This document shows positions 1 to 8,967 of a stretch of 64,000 bases of DNA, piece by piece. The position numbers and the translations under genes are program-made. The stretch covers positions 3,513,501 to 3,577,500 of the forward strand of contig NZ_OY762905.1 in assembly GCF_963666525.1 (NCBI RefSeq), written 5' to 3'. The DNA comes from an uncultured Cohaesibacter sp. (GTDB taxonomy: Bacteria > Pseudomonadota > Alphaproteobacteria > Rhizobiales > Cohaesibacteraceae). The notes under the pieces were generated by a model that saw only the letters and a list, made by a program, of their open reading frames with translations, searched no databases and had not been told where the DNA came from. Positions within the stretch are counted from its first letter, which is position 1. Every line of letters starts with the position of its first letter.

Positions 1-1
1 G

Positions 2-700
2 CTGGTGGCCGCAGACCACTGCATGCTGTTCAAGCGCGTGGTGCGCAATGTGGCCCGCAAGCATGGCTTTGATGCCACCTTCATGGCCAAACCCTATGCT
101 CATTCCGCTGGCAATGGCTTCCATATCCACATGTCGGCGCAGGATAGCCAAGGTCGCAATATCTTTGCCGGTGACAGTGATGTCGAGGCCAACGAGCCGC
201 TGCGCAACGCCATCGGCGGCCTGCTGGAACATATGCGCGAGTGCCAGATCCTTTATGCCCCCCATGCCAACAGCTATCGCCGCTTCCTGCCCGAGAGCTA
301 TGCGCCGACCACCCCCTGCTGGGGCTATGACCACCGCGCGGTCGCCATCCGCGTTCCGACGGCAAAGGGAGCCGCTGCCCGCCTTGAGCACCGGGTCGCC
401 GGCGCAGATGCCAATCCCTATCTGGTGATCGCCTCGCTGCTGGCTGGCACGATCACCGGGTTCGACAAGGCGCTTGATCCGGGTGCGCCGGTGGAGACGC
501 TGGAAGATGTCGCCGCCAAGACACCGCTGACACCCATCTGGCAGGAGGCGATTGCCAAATTCGGCGCGTCGGACTGGGCTCGCGATCTGTTCGGCGAGGA
601 TTTCCACACCAGCTACACCCGCTCGCGGAAGGCCGAGGAACGGATTGTTTCCGCCGTCATCACCGATTTCGAGTGCCGCAGCTATCTCAGGACAGTCTAG
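2..700 (+). CDS. Glutamine synthetase family protein, C-terminal part
   Basis: This is the last 232 codons of a glutamine synthetase-fold ligase whose 5' part lies before the window. Such enzymes join an amine to glutamate using ATP. The stretch NSYRRFLPES followed by PCWGYDHRAVAIRVP and a RLEHRVAGADANPYL segment matches the catalytic C-terminal domain. Residues such as ADANPYLVIASLLAG look more like the PuuA (gamma-glutamylputrescine synthetase) or GlnT branch than housekeeping GlnA, but the substrate cannot be fixed from this fragment. The reading frame is open from base 2 and stops at TAG 698-700. A hairpin follows at 749-780. Family is secure; subfamily is inference. Confidence 0.85.
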   Translation: MVAADHCMLFKRVVRNVARKHGFDATFMAKPYAHSAGNGFHIHMSAQDSQGRNIFAGDSDVEANEPLRNAIGGLLEHMRECQILYAPHANSYRRFLPESYAPTTPCWGYDHRAVAIRVPTAKGAAARLEHRVAGADANPYLVIASLLAGTITGFDKALDPGAPVETLEDVAAKTPLTPIWQEAIAKFGASDWARDLFGEDFHTSYTRSRKAEERIVSAVITDFECRSYLRTV

Positions 701-748
701 CGACCGAGCCGGAACCTTCGAAGTCAATTGGGGCCTCGATCCTGCTTG

Positions 749-780
749 CAGAAGGGCTTCTCTGATGAGAAACCCTTCTG
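749..780 (+). terminator. Hairpin after the glutamine synthetase gene
   Basis: CAGAAGGG (749-756) pairs with CCCTTCTG (773-780). After one mismatch an inner TTCTC/GAGAA stem continues around a TGAT loop. It starts 48 bases after the stop codon, so it may end that transcript, but no T-run follows it. Confidence 0.4.
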
Positions 781-926
781 GTCCAGACTGGCTTCTGGAT
801 AACGTTGACAATAGCCCGACAGGGTCACCCTTGAGGGAACAAATTCATTTTTAATCAGTTGCACTGAAAGCCGAATATGCACACTCTTCGTGGAGTGGTA
901 GGCTGTCAGGGTAAGGGAGAAGGCAA

Positions 927-1046
927 ATGTTTGAGAATATTTACTGGATCGTCTTCGGGGCCGTCGTTCTTCTTGGCGCCTTTTGGCTTTTCATGATGTG
1001 GTTCCGCGCTCCACGGGAAGGCCGCTGGCGCAGAGGCGACAAGTAG
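927..1046 (+). CDS. Small membrane protein, 39 aa
   Basis: A 39-codon frame starts at ATG 927, about 6 bases after a good ribosome-binding site (AGGGAGA, 913-919), and ends at TAG 1044-1046. It begins MFENIYWIVFGAVVLLGAFW, a short polar start running into a single hydrophobic helix (about residues 6-27). It ends in an arginine/lysine-rich tail (APREGRWRRGDK) that would stay in the cytoplasm by the positive-inside rule. I do not recognise a family. The ribosome-binding site, the helix and the charged tail argue for a real gene; its function is unknown. Confidence 0.5.
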   Translation: MFENIYWIVFGAVVLLGAFWLFMMWFRAPREGRWRRGDK

Positions 1047-1475
1047 GTCTCATGACGGCGTTCACTGGGCAGCGGTCTCATTCGCCCTCAGACGCCATCC
1101 AGGCCTCACGACAGAAGCGAGACGCAACCATCTTGATGCCATCGGTCAGGTCTCCGGAAACCGGGCGGGGGCGGATTTTGAGGGTGTGTCCGTGATTGGG
1201 TTGATGACTGAGGCGTTGCGCTGCTGCGCCTCTTGTCTTTTGGCGTGAGCTTCTTTCCCCTCTCTGGCGTCGCCATGAAACATGCGATTGAGCGTCATGC
1301 CGGAAAGCCTGCGCAGTTTCTCCCATTCCTCGGGGTGAAGTTTTTGGCAGGACGGATATTTTTCTTGCCTCCCTTGATAGAAACTCTCATAAATGCGCCG
1401 TCGTTCGGGGGGCCGTCTGTCGGTCTGTCCCGCAGCATGAAATTTCAGGCAAGCCGCATAGAAGAGGACCCCGCC
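1047..1475. other. Intergenic stretch before hisD
   Basis: I see no convincing gene here. The hisD frame stays open back to 1233, but the added 81 codons do not resemble the N-terminus of HisD and lack a ribosome-binding site at their start. They are therefore taken as untranslated leader. Confidence 0.5.
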
Positions 1476-2771
1476 ATGGCCATCAGTCTTGACGCAACCG
1501 ACAGTACGTTCGAAGCCGCATTTCGCGATCTGCTGGCCATGAAACGGGAAGTGTCCGACGACGTCGACGCCATCGTGCGCGATATCATCGCCGATGTCCG
1601 CAGCCGTGGCGACGACGCCCTTTATGACTATACGGCCAAATTCGATCGCTTTGACGCCCGCGCTAAAGGCTTGCGTATCAGCGCCGAAGAGATCGAGGCA
1701 GCGGTTGCCAAGGTTGACCCGGAGGTGATGAAGGCACTGGAGCTTGCCGCCGAGCGCATCCGCTCCCACCATGCACGCCAGTTACCGAAGGACGATTTCT
1801 ACGAGGACGCTCTGGGGGTCAAACTCGGCTCGCGCTGGACGGCCATCGAGGCGGTTGGCCTTTATGTGCCCGGCGGGCTGGCGGCCTATCCGTCCTCTGT
1901 GCTGATGAATGCCGTGCCTGCCAAGGTGGCTGGCGTCGAGCGTCTGGTGATGGTCGTGCCGACCCCTGACGATGTGCTCAATCCGCTGGTGCTGGCGGCT
2001 GCCAGACTGGCCGGTGTTGACGAAATCTATCGCATCGGTGGCGCGCAGGCCGTGGCCGCGCTGGCCTACGGCACAGAGACCATCGCCCCGGTCTACAAGA
2101 TCGTCGGGCCGGGCAATGCCTTCGTGGCGGCAGCCAAGCGACGGGTCTTCGGTCTGGTCGGCATCGACATGATCGCCGGACCATCCGAAGTGCTCATTCT
2201 TGCTGACAAGAACAACGACCCGGATTGGCTCGCCGTCGACCTGATGGCGCAGGCTGAACATGACAAGGTGGCGCAGGCCATCCTCATCACCGACGACGCC
2301 GCAACGGCGGACGCCACCATGGAGGCCGTCGAGCGCCTGTTGACGACCCTGCCCAAGGCTGACATTGCCGGAGCCAGCTGGGCCGACTATGGCGCAGTGA
2401 TCACCGTGCCCGATTGGGAAACCGGTCTGGCTCTGGCCAATCGCATTGCGCCGGAGCATTTGGAGTTGGCCATGGACAACGCGCCGGACTATCTGTCGAA
2501 GGTTCGCAACGCCGGGGCCATTTTCGTTGGCCACTACACCCCGGAAGCTGTGGGGGATTATGTTGGCGGTTCCAACCATGTTCTGCCGACGGCCCGTTCG
2601 GCCCGCTTCTCCTCGGGGCTGTCCACTCTCGACTTTGTCAAACGCACCTCCGTGCTGGAATGCACCATCGAGAACCTGCGCCAGATCGGCCCGGCCGCTG
2701 TCACGCTGGCCCGTCAGGAAGGCCTTGAAGCCCATGCCCGGTCGGTGGCAAAACGCCTCAATATGGAATAA
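1476..2771 (+). CDS. hisD: Histidinol dehydrogenase
   Basis: HisD catalyses the last two steps of histidine synthesis, oxidising L-histidinol to L-histidine with NAD and a catalytic zinc. The 431-residue length equals the family norm. Family landmarks are visible in order: VGLYVPGGLAAYPSSVLMNA, IAGPSEVLILAD, DLMAQAEHDKVAQAILIT, IAPEHLELA and GGSNHVLPTARSARFSSGLS. I chose ATG 1476 because it has GAAGAGG 9 bases upstream and gives the normal N-terminus. The UPF0262 gene and the phosphatase gene follow on the same strand, as is common in Rhizobiales. Confidence 0.97.
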   Translation: MAISLDATDSTFEAAFRDLLAMKREVSDDVDAIVRDIIADVRSRGDDALYDYTAKFDRFDARAKGLRISAEEIEAAVAKVDPEVMKALELAAERIRSHHARQLPKDDFYEDALGVKLGSRWTAIEAVGLYVPGGLAAYPSSVLMNAVPAKVAGVERLVMVVPTPDDVLNPLVLAAARLAGVDEIYRIGGAQAVAALAYGTETIAPVYKIVGPGNAFVAAAKRRVFGLVGIDMIAGPSEVLILADKNNDPDWLAVDLMAQAEHDKVAQAILITDDAATADATMEAVERLLTTLPKADIAGASWADYGAVITVPDWETGLALANRIAPEHLELAMDNAPDYLSKVRNAGAIFVGHYTPEAVGDYVGGSNHVLPTARSARFSSGLSTLDFVKRTSVLECTIENLRQIGPAAVTLARQEGLEAHARSVAKRLNME

Positions 2772-2884
2772 TCGCCCGGATAGTTAGGAATTTCGTGCTA
2801 ACCCTTAGGCAGAAAGTTTGACTCTGGCTGACAAGTTGGGCAAACATCGAACCCAACGCATGGGACAATATCGAATGGTGCATT

Positions 2885-3451
2885 ATGGCTGAACGGGACG
2901 GAGAGGTCGACTACATGGAAGCCTCCGATCAGCAGCAGGACAAGGCGGCTTGCAAGATGGCAGAGACAGAGACCGACCATGGTCCGTTTTCCCTTTGCAT
3001 GATTGTGCTGGACCCGACCTCCATCCAGCCTGCCACGCCTGATATCGAGCATGAGCGCTCCGTTGCCATTTATGATCTGGTGGAGGAAAACAGCTTTCAC
3101 CCGGTCGGCCATGATGAGGGCGGCCCCTACCGACTCGATCTATCGATGATCGAGCGCAAACTGGTGATGGACATCAAACTGGAGAATGGCGATCAGGTCG
3201 CGACCCATATTCTCTCGCTGACCCCCTTTCGCCGCATCATCAAGGACTATTTTCTGATCTGCGACAGCTATTATGAAGCCATCAAGACAGCCACCCCCAG
3301 CAAGATCGAAGCGATCGACATGGGACGGCGAGGCCTGCACAACGAGGGATCCCAGATCCTTCAGGCACGCCTTGATGGCAAGATTGAAACAGATTTTGCT
3401 ACCGCGCGGCGCCTGTTTACGCTGATCTGCGCATTGCACTGGCGGGGGTAG
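2885..3451 (+). CDS. UPF0262 family protein
   Basis: A 188-residue soluble protein with the UPF0262 pattern: an acidic N-terminal region, then [37 protein letters not shown], and a C-terminal part with [17 protein letters not shown] and [16 protein letters not shown]. Its biochemical role is unknown. The family usually lies between hisD and a low-molecular-weight phosphatase gene in Rhizobiales, exactly as here, and only one base separates it from the next gene. Alternative starts at 2915 or 2957 would give a length closer to the usual 160 residues; the first ATG is kept here with low certainty about the start. Confidence 0.85.
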   Translation: MAERDGEVDYMEASDQQQDKAACKMAETETDHGPFSLCMIVLDPTSIQPATPDIEHERSVAIYDLVEENSFHPVGHDEGGPYRLDLSMIERKLVMDIKLENGDQVATHILSLTPFRRIIKDYFLICDSYYEAIKTATPSKIEAIDMGRRGLHNEGSQILQARLDGKIETDFATARRLFTLICALHWRG

Positions 3452-3452
3452 C

Positions 3453-3917
3453 ATGGTTCTTGGTCTCATCGGGCCGGATCTTCGTCCCGACTCCATCCTC
3501 TTCGCCTGCGGCATGAACGCCATTCGGTCTCCGATGGCTGCCGCTCTGGCCAGACATCTGTTCCCTGGCGCCTTCTATGTGCAGTCGGTGGGCGTTCGCT
3601 GTGGCAAGCCCGACCCGTTTGCTGCTGCCGTCATGGAGGAAATCGGGCTTGATATCTCCGAGCACGAGCCCAGCTGTTTTGATGATCTGGAGGACAGCTA
3701 CTTCGATCTGATCATCTCGCTTGCCCCGGAGGCCCATCACCGGGCGCTGGAGTGGAGCAGGGGCCATGCGGTGGAAACCGAATACTGGCCGACCATGGAC
3801 CCGGCGCTCGTGACCGGTTCGCGCGAACAGATCATGGATTCCTATCGGGCGGTGCGCGACGGCCTGATCGTAAAGCTGAAGGACCGCTTCGACTGGGTCA
3901 CCAACACTCGTACATGA
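3453..3917 (+). CDS. Low-molecular-weight protein-tyrosine-phosphatase-like / ArsC-like protein
   Basis: A 154-residue protein of the low-molecular-weight phosphatase fold. The catalytic P-loop C-x5-R-S is visible as CGMNAIRS at about residues 19-26, and the later DPALVTGSREQIMDSYRAVRD helps place the acid region. It may remove phosphate from phosphotyrosine or act as an arsenate-reductase-like protein; the sequence alone does not decide. It starts immediately after UPF0262, suggesting co-translation. Its place between UPF0262 and infA is the usual one in this group. Confidence 0.8.
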   Translation: MVLGLIGPDLRPDSILFACGMNAIRSPMAAALARHLFPGAFYVQSVGVRCGKPDPFAAAVMEEIGLDISEHEPSCFDDLEDSYFDLIISLAPEAHHRALEWSRGHAVETEYWPTMDPALVTGSREQIMDSYRAVRDGLIVKLKDRFDWVTNTRT

Positions 3918-4384
3918 GGCCGGCTTACACTGGCAAAAGGAAACTGCCCGCTCGCCAAGCATTCATCAAGGTCTCATCAAGATCAGACAGGGTAAAGCGC
4001 CCTTGAAAAGGGTCTGAATCAGCCGATTTCGTGAAAAATGCGTGAAGCGATTGCACTCATACTCGCTTTGGACTAGATTGCGCGCACTCTCATTGATAAG
4101 AACGGGCGCATTGGGTCGAATTCTTGCATGTTTGCAAGCTGATTCATGCTACTGTCGATTATCAAGAAAAACGCTGGATGGAAAGACCATGTCAACCATT
4201 GCGCGGACATCCCGTCGCAGTGGAGCAGGACAGGGGCTTGCCGATCCCCGCCCGGCGCCGAAAGACCACAAACCACAGGTCTTTGTGGCCATGACGGGCA
4301 AACTGGAACCAAGATGATGCCGTCGTGCCGTATGCACATGGCTTCGCAAACAGAATACCAACCTAAAAGGACTGAAGAACGCTT
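3918..4384. other. Intergenic region upstream of infA
   Basis: No gene is secure here. A 42-codon frame (ATG 4189 to TGA 4317) is possible but has only a weak ribosome-binding site and no recognisable family. A small hairpin (CCACAAA/TTTGTGG, about 4263-4288) lies inside it. The region probably holds the infA promoter and leader. Confidence 0.35.
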
Positions 4385-4603
4385 ATGGCGAAAGAAGAAG
4401 TATTGGAATTCCCGGGTGTTGTAACCGAACTGCTGCCAAACGCCACTTTCCGCGTCAAACTGGAAAACGATCATGAGATCGTGGCACACACCGCAGGCCG
4501 CATGCGCAAGAACCGCATTCGCGTTCTGGCTGGCGACAAGGTTCAGGTTGAAATGACTCCATATGACCTGACCAAGGGCCGGATCACCTATCGCTTCAAG
4601 TAA
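4385..4603 (+). CDS. infA: Translation initiation factor IF-1
   Basis: A 72-residue S1/OB-fold protein that binds the 30S ribosomal A site during initiation and works with IF-2 and IF-3. The whole sequence matches IF-1, from [13 protein letters not shown] through [28 protein letters not shown] to the C-terminal [12 protein letters not shown]. Length is exactly the family norm. It is followed by maf and yacG on the same strand. Confidence 0.98.
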   Translation: MAKEEVLEFPGVVTELLPNATFRVKLENDHEIVAHTAGRMRKNRIRVLAGDKVQVEMTPYDLTKGRITYRFK

Positions 4604-4770
4604 GCGCCGGAGCAGGCTTGCGACGAGGTGTGCCGCCGGATTGTGAGCGGCCTGCCCGATGTAGGCTGACGCGGGCCCAGCTTCGATAGATGATAGGGGA
4701 AGGGTCCCGAATGCATTTCAGGCCCTATGGGACTTGGAGCGATGCTACTGAGCTCCGCACCAGAGTGAAA

Positions 4771-4786
4771 GCCGGACAAGTCCGGC
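4771..4786 (+). terminator. Short GC-rich hairpin after infA
   Basis: GCCGGA and TCCGGC pair around a CAAG loop, followed by TTCTCTGCCATTTG. It lies 168 bases after infA in an otherwise gene-free 345-base gap (4604-4948). A terminator is plausible, but the T-run is weak. Confidence 0.35.
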
Positions 4787-4948
4787 TTCTCTGCCATTTG
4801 TAGAATGAATTGCGCGTTTGTATGAAGCCGGTTTATTGCATCCAGGCGCTCAGGGTATCACTATCGGGCATTCCCGTGGCCTCGCGATCAAGAGCGTGGG
4901 GGCTTCACAAGGGAATGGCTGCGAGACAGAAGAATATTTGATTGCGTC

Positions 4949-5572
4949 ATGACTGATTCCCATCGCCTGATCCTCGCCTCCGCTTCTCCTCGCCGTTTGC
5001 AGCTTCTGCAGCAGATTGGGATCGAGCCATTTGCGCTCAAGCCGGCTGATCTCGATGAAACGCCGCGCAAGAACGAACAACCGCGCGCCCTGGCCCAGCG
5101 TTTGGCCGAAGCCAAGGCGGACGCCGTCTATCGCCTCAGCAAGGACGATCCCGCCCTTTCCGGTTGCTACATTCTTGCCGCCGACACGGTTGTTGCTGTT
5201 GGCCGGCGCATTTTGCCCAAGGCCGAGCTTGCCGAAGAGGCTGCCCAGTGCCTCAACCTGCTTTCCGGGCGCACGCACAAGGTCTTTTCCGGCATTTCCC
5301 TGATCACCCCAAAAGGCAAGACCCGCACCAAGGTTGTCACCACCAAGGTGCGCTTCAAGCGTCTCAGCCATGACATCGACCCCTATATCGCTTCTGGCGA
5401 GTGGCGCGGCAAGGCTGGTGGCTATGCCATTCAGGGTATCGCCGGTTCGTTTGTCGTCAATCTGTCCGGCTCCTACAGTTCGGTGGTCGGTCTGCCATTG
5501 CATGAAACCTCCAATCTGCTGATTGGCGAAGGGTTCCCCTTGCGTCTCAAGTGGCTCGGCGGCGTCGAGTAG
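4949..5572 (+). CDS. maf: Maf-family nucleotide pyrophosphatase
   Basis: A 207-residue Maf/HAM1-superfamily enzyme that hydrolyses non-canonical or modified nucleoside triphosphates. The signature [14 protein letters not shown] is at residues 7-20, [11 protein letters not shown] in the middle, and the GGYAIQG segment with the final [13 protein letters not shown] near the C-terminus. The E-x-x-R-x-x-K style pocket of the YhdE branch cannot be told apart safely by eye. yacG follows 27 bases later, so the two probably share a transcript. Confidence 0.93.
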   Translation: MTDSHRLILASASPRRLQLLQQIGIEPFALKPADLDETPRKNEQPRALAQRLAEAKADAVYRLSKDDPALSGCYILAADTVVAVGRRILPKAELAEEAAQCLNLLSGRTHKVFSGISLITPKGKTRTKVVTTKVRFKRLSHDIDPYIASGEWRGKAGGYAIQGIAGSFVVNLSGSYSSVVGLPLHETSNLLIGEGFPLRLKWLGGVE

Positions 5573-5599
5573 GGCGCAGCAATCAAGGAACTATCCTGC

Positions 5600-5830
5600 A
5601 TGACAACTGAACAGGGCAAAAACGGGAAACCGAAGGCTGGAACCGTCACAGGTTTGCGTCGGACGCGCCCATGCCCGATCTGCTCCAAGCCTTCCACCAA
5701 GGAGAGTTATCCCTTCTGTTCGGAACGGTGCAGACAGGTCGACCTCAGCCGCTGGCTGTCGGGTGTCTATGCCATTCCGGCCAGCGATGAAGACGATCCG
5801 GACGAAAGCGATTTTGATCAACAGGATTGA
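5600..5830 (+). CDS. yacG: DNA gyrase inhibitor YacG (zinc-binding)
   Basis: A 76-residue protein with the YacG/DUF329 zinc knuckle: RPCPICSKP at about residues 23-31 and YPFCSERCRQVDLSRWLSG further on, giving the four cysteines that bind zinc. E. coli YacG binds GyrB and blocks DNA binding. The tail is very acidic (DEDDPDESDFDQQD). It closes the conserved chromosomal block just before tRNA-Phe. Confidence 0.92.
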   Translation: MTTEQGKNGKPKAGTVTGLRRTRPCPICSKPSTKESYPFCSERCRQVDLSRWLSGVYAIPASDEDDPDESDFDQQD

Positions 5831-6102
5831 AGCAGCCTTTTCGCCTCAGTTTGAAATTTTCGATAAAACAATGGGATAGAAGCCGATCTGGCGGAAATCC
5901 GGTCTTTTTTCCTGCGAATATCCACACGGATCCGTCGCAGCTTGCCAGTTTGATGAAAAAAATCCATCGCCGCTGTAGAAAACATCAAAAGCGCACTGGA
6001 CAGGCGAATATGAACCTTCTATAACGCCGAAACAAATTGCAAGGATGCCTCGGCAACCAACGCAAAATGCCTGTTTTTCTAGCTTGAAAGACAAGCTGTT
6101 GT

Positions 6103-6178
6103 GCCCGGATAGCTCAGTTGGTAGAGCAGCGGATTGAAAATCCGCGTGTCGGTGGTTCGAATCCGCCTCCGGGCACCA
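6103..6178 (+). tRNA. tRNA-Phe (GAA)
   Basis: The 76-base gene folds as a full cloverleaf. The acceptor stem pairs GCCCGGA with TCCGGGC, the anticodon stem GCGGA with TCCGC around the loop TTGAAAA (anticodon GAA), and a normal T-loop TTCGAAT is present. CCA is encoded. Its 3' part is the likely attachment site of the mobile element, since a P4-type integrase gene begins 225 bases downstream in the same orientation. Confidence 0.97.
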
Positions 6179-6291
6179 TCATTTTTTCCCAGCATGTCCC
6201 ACTTATATCGACAAGTCCTTGGAATTATGGGATTTTTAGGTCTCAGATTTCTCGGAGTGTGTCAGGCGATTTCACCAGATCCGACCCGTCT

Positions 6292-6353
6292 GGGGCCATA
6301 TTTGGTGCCATATTTGGGGCCAAGATTTTTCATGAATTCATTGATGGCCCCAA
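6292..6353 (+). repeat. Candidate integrase arm-site repeats
   Basis: Between tRNA-Phe and the integrase lie direct repeats GGGGCCATATTT (6292-6303), GGTGCCATATTT (6304-6315) and a third start GGGGCCAA (6316-6323). An inverted copy TGGCCCCAA sits at 6345-6353. Short tandem repeats in this position are typical arm-type binding sites of P4-like integrases. That function is inferred from position. Confidence 0.5.
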
Positions 6354-6402
6354 TTTTAGGGTTTCATGCCACCTGATCGCTCCTGAACCAGGGAGAATTA
6401 CT

Positions 6403-7617
6403 GTGGCACTGACTGATCTTCAAATTCGACAACTTCGCCCCAGAGACAAGGCTTATCAATGCACCGATGGTCTCGGGCTCTATCTTGAAGTCTCCCCGAG
6501 TGGAGCGAGGCTTTGGCGATATAAATATCGCTTCATGAAGAAGCAAAAACGCCTTTCCCTTGGAAGCTATCCCGATGTGAGCCTTGCTGAGGCGCGTGAC
6601 AAAAGAAATGAAGCACGAAAAAGGCTTGATGCAGGAGAGGATCCGCTTGCTGAGCGCAAGCGCGAAAAGCTCGTTGCAGCGTTCGCAGCCTCAAACACTT
6701 TCGGCGATATCGGTCGAGAATATATTGAAAAGCAGATTGCTGAAGGAAGGTCGCCCAAAACGATTGAGAAATCCAATTGGCTTATTAGGCAGTTTGCACT
6801 GATCGATGAACGACCTGTAACTGAACTAAAGCCTCTTGATATTCTCGCTGTTCTGAAGCGGCTCGAGGCGCACGGCAAATATGAAACGGTTATGCGTTGC
6901 CGTTCCTTCGCCAGTTGTGTTTTTCGCTACGCCGTGGCGACGGGGAGGGCAGAGGAAGATCCTACAGTCGTTCTTCGAGGCGCTTTGATCAGGCCAAAGG
7001 TGACGCACTATGCGGCTATCATAGAGCCAGACGGCGTTGGCGATCTGCTTCTGGCAATCGATAACTATCCAGGCAATCCCATTTCGCGCATTGCCTTGCA
7101 GATAGTCCCACACATTATGGCGCGTCCTGGAGAATTCAGAAAGGCGCATTGGTCTGAGTTCGATCTTGATGCGGCTATCTGGAAAATCCCTGCGGAGCGC
7201 ATGAAAATGCGGCGTCCTCACCAGACGCCCTTGTCAAAACAGGTCATCGTATATCTCAAACAACTCATGCCGATGACAGGCCCCAAGGGCTTTGTCTTTC
7301 CGGCCTACCATACGACTAAGCGTCCAATGAGCGAGAATACGGTCAATCAGGCACTTCGACGTATTGGCTATGCACGTGGTGAGGTGACTGCGCACGGATT
7401 TAGGACGACGGCTTCAACGCTTCTTAACGAGAGCGGGCTTTGGAGCCCTGATGCTATAGAACGTTCTCTCGCTCATGAAGATGCAAACAGCATTCGCGGT
7501 ATCTACAATCGCGGACGCTACTGGGAAGAGCGCGTCCGAATGCATCAGTGGTGGAGTGACTATCTGGATGAGCTGCGTGAGAAAGCGGCAAATAGGTTGT
7601 TAACCCGCCGCCGCTGA
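6403..7617 (+). CDS. P4-type tyrosine integrase
   Basis: This site-specific recombinase probably inserts and removes the element at tRNA-Phe. It has the N-terminal DUF4102-like domain (LTDLQIRQLRPRDKAYQCTD, GLYLEVSPSGARLWRYKYR), a core-binding domain from about residue 105, and a C-terminal catalytic domain. Visible catalytic parts are MARPGEFRKAHWSEFD (first Arg), TAHGFRTTAST (H-x-x-R) and IYNRGRYWEERVRMHQWWSDYL (Tyr region). I chose GTG 6403 because GGGAGAA lies 5 bases upstream and the product then has the normal 404 residues; a longer reading would run back into the tRNA. AlpA lies just downstream on the other strand. Confidence 0.93.
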   Translation: MALTDLQIRQLRPRDKAYQCTDGLGLYLEVSPSGARLWRYKYRFMKKQKRLSLGSYPDVSLAEARDKRNEARKRLDAGEDPLAERKREKLVAAFAASNTFGDIGREYIEKQIAEGRSPKTIEKSNWLIRQFALIDERPVTELKPLDILAVLKRLEAHGKYETVMRCRSFASCVFRYAVATGRAEEDPTVVLRGALIRPKVTHYAAIIEPDGVGDLLLAIDNYPGNPISRIALQIVPHIMARPGEFRKAHWSEFDLDAAIWKIPAERMKMRRPHQTPLSKQVIVYLKQLMPMTGPKGFVFPAYHTTKRPMSENTVNQALRRIGYARGEVTAHGFRTTASTLLNESGLWSPDAIERSLAHEDANSIRGIYNRGRYWEERVRMHQWWSDYLDELREKAANRLLTRRR

Positions 7618-7627
7618 TTGGTTGCTA

Positions 7628-7855
7628 TTAATCGAGCTCGTGGCCAGCTGCTTCAGGCGCGGTACCAGCACCCCATCTTGCAGGATTGGCAATCCAACGA
7701 TTGACCTCTGACTCTCGCCATCCTGCGCCATGGATGCTGATCTTGATCTGTGTTGGAAAGGTCCCTTCGGCCATCTTCCGGTAGATGGTCGATCGGGACA
7801 GGCCCGTTCTATTGAGAACGGTCATAAGGCGAATAATGCGATCTGGTTGGCTCAT
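7628..7855 (-). CDS. AlpA-family excisionase / transcriptional regulator
   Basis: A 75-residue helix-turn-helix protein with the AlpA pattern: RIIRLMTVLNRTGLSRSTIYRKMAEGTFPTQ, then GAGWRESEVNRWI. AlpA proteins activate integrase transcription or help excise prophages and islands. ATG 7855 is preferred over 7921 because a GGAG site lies 13 bases before it. It ends 10 bases from the end of the integrase gene (convergent), the usual partner of P4-type integrases. Confidence 0.82.
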   Translation of the reverse strand: MSQPDRIIRLMTVLNRTGLSRSTIYRKMAEGTFPTQIKISIHGAGWRESEVNRWIANPARWGAGTAPEAAGHELD

Positions 7856-8016
7856 ATCTAGCTGCGCTCCAGTTGGTTGTCTCTGACGGCTTCTGAGCCA
7901 GAAAGAACCTGTATGTGCCATTGGGCAAGAGCGCTCCGATAGAGGGCGCTCTGCAGCGCAAAAAAGGCGGCAAATCGGATTGGCAGTAAACTAAGCAGGA
8001 AAGGAAAAGAATTAGC

Positions 8017-8437
8017 ATGATGCAACATGTGATCTTGTCAGGCTGCTCGGGAGGAGGGAAATCAACACTGCTCAATGAGCTCGCTTTCAGAGGTTTTGAA
8101 ACAGTACTGAACCGGGAAGAAGAATTATCGCCCTCGAACGTGACGGAGATGGATCGGCGCTCCCTTGGTGAATATGGAAGCATTCGCTAGGCGGGCGCTT
8201 GAAATGGCAGCGCGAGACAAGTTTCAGGTCAAGCATGAATCTGAGTGGCAATTCTTTGACCGTAGTCTCATCGACGCTGCCGTGGCTCTAGAGAGTGCAA
8301 CCGGTGAAGCGATCGAGAACACACTCCCACTAGCGCCTTTTCCTCGCTATTATGCGAAGGTCTTCATGACACCGCCATGGCTTGAGATTGAACCGCCCCG
8401 GGTTTACGGGAGGCTCCAACTTATGAAAAATCTTTGA
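8017..8437 (+). pseudogene. Broken AAA_28-like ATP-binding protein
   Basis: The start codes for a clear P-loop (LSGCSGGGKSTLLNEL). The frame then changes twice. After ETV at about 8105 the family sequence continues one frame over as TEPGRRIIALERDGDGSALPW, and near 8165 it shifts again to VNMEAFARRALEMAARDK, ending FMTPPWLEI and then unrelated residues. Two single-base deletions plus loss of the C-terminal third explain this. Intact relatives are about 180-residue ATPases of unclear function. The stretch after it (8438-8650) encodes no intact gene, though a frame ending in RRRGRPPKHEKG may be another remnant. Confidence 0.7.
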
Positions 8438-8652
8438 CACTACCAGGGGGCCAACTACCGCCTGCGCGGTTGGCCGATCTCATCCCCGATCATGTGCGCT
8501 CAAACGCAAGGATCACTCCGCCACCCCCGCCAAGGCGCAGGGGCCGACCACCAAAACACGAAAAGGGTTTATGACGTCGTCAATCCGGCTGACAACCGAG
8601 ACGACAGACTGGGGAAATTTAACCTGCCCCTTTTGGGGAAATTTAAGGTGCC

Positions 8653-8967
8653 ATTGACAATATCTTCAACTTTGCGAACAGAAACGTCCGCCAGACACAT
8701 CTCAATCAAGGCCTCTTCGACACTGCTTTCCCGGCGCTGATAGCGCTCGATAATGGCTGTCTCGAAGGTCTGGCGACGCAGCTTCGGCATCTTCAGCTTC
8801 ACTTCGCCCGCTTTGGTGTGAAGTGACCGCTCGTAGCGGCTGGCTCCGCGCAGACGATCCGCTTCTGCATCGAGCATCGAATTCAGTGCTTCCTCGACAG
8901 TTCCGCGAACCATCTCTCCTAGATGATCCCGAATACGGCCTTCATCTATCCGACTGACGTTGTCCAT
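8653..8967 (-). pseudogene. IS256-family (Mutator) transposase fragment
   Basis: The N-terminal third of an IS256-type transposase is recognisable (DEGRIRDHLGEMVRGTVEEALNSML, SLHTKAGEVKLKMPKLRRQT, AIIERYQRRESSVEEALIEM). An internal stretch after RYERS seems to have been lost between repeated SYERS-like segments, and the protein is cut at VRKVEDI. The DDE catalytic domain is missing, so it is inactive. The adjoining DNA has two copies of GGGGAAATTTAA (about 8614 and 8637) of unknown origin. Confidence 0.75.

Noticed and set aside
1233-1475. N-terminal extension of HisD
   Set aside because: The extra 81 codons have no HisD similarity, and a good ribosome-binding site lies before ATG 1476.
1782-2735. 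Long minus-strand frame opposite hisD
   Set aside because: Composition (Gly/Arg/His-rich) is typical of antisense readings of conserved genes.
4189-4317. 42-codon gene upstream of infA
   Set aside because: Weak ribosome-binding site, basic low-complexity product and no known family; left as part of the leader.
6314-6353. Inverted TTGGGGCCA/TGGCCCCAA pair as a phase switch
   Set aside because: The only recombinase near is a P4-type integrase at a tRNA; arm-type binding sites explain the repeats better.
6118-6402. N-terminal extension of the integrase
   Set aside because: It would start inside tRNA-Phe; GTG 6403 has a proper ribosome-binding site and gives the normal N-terminus.
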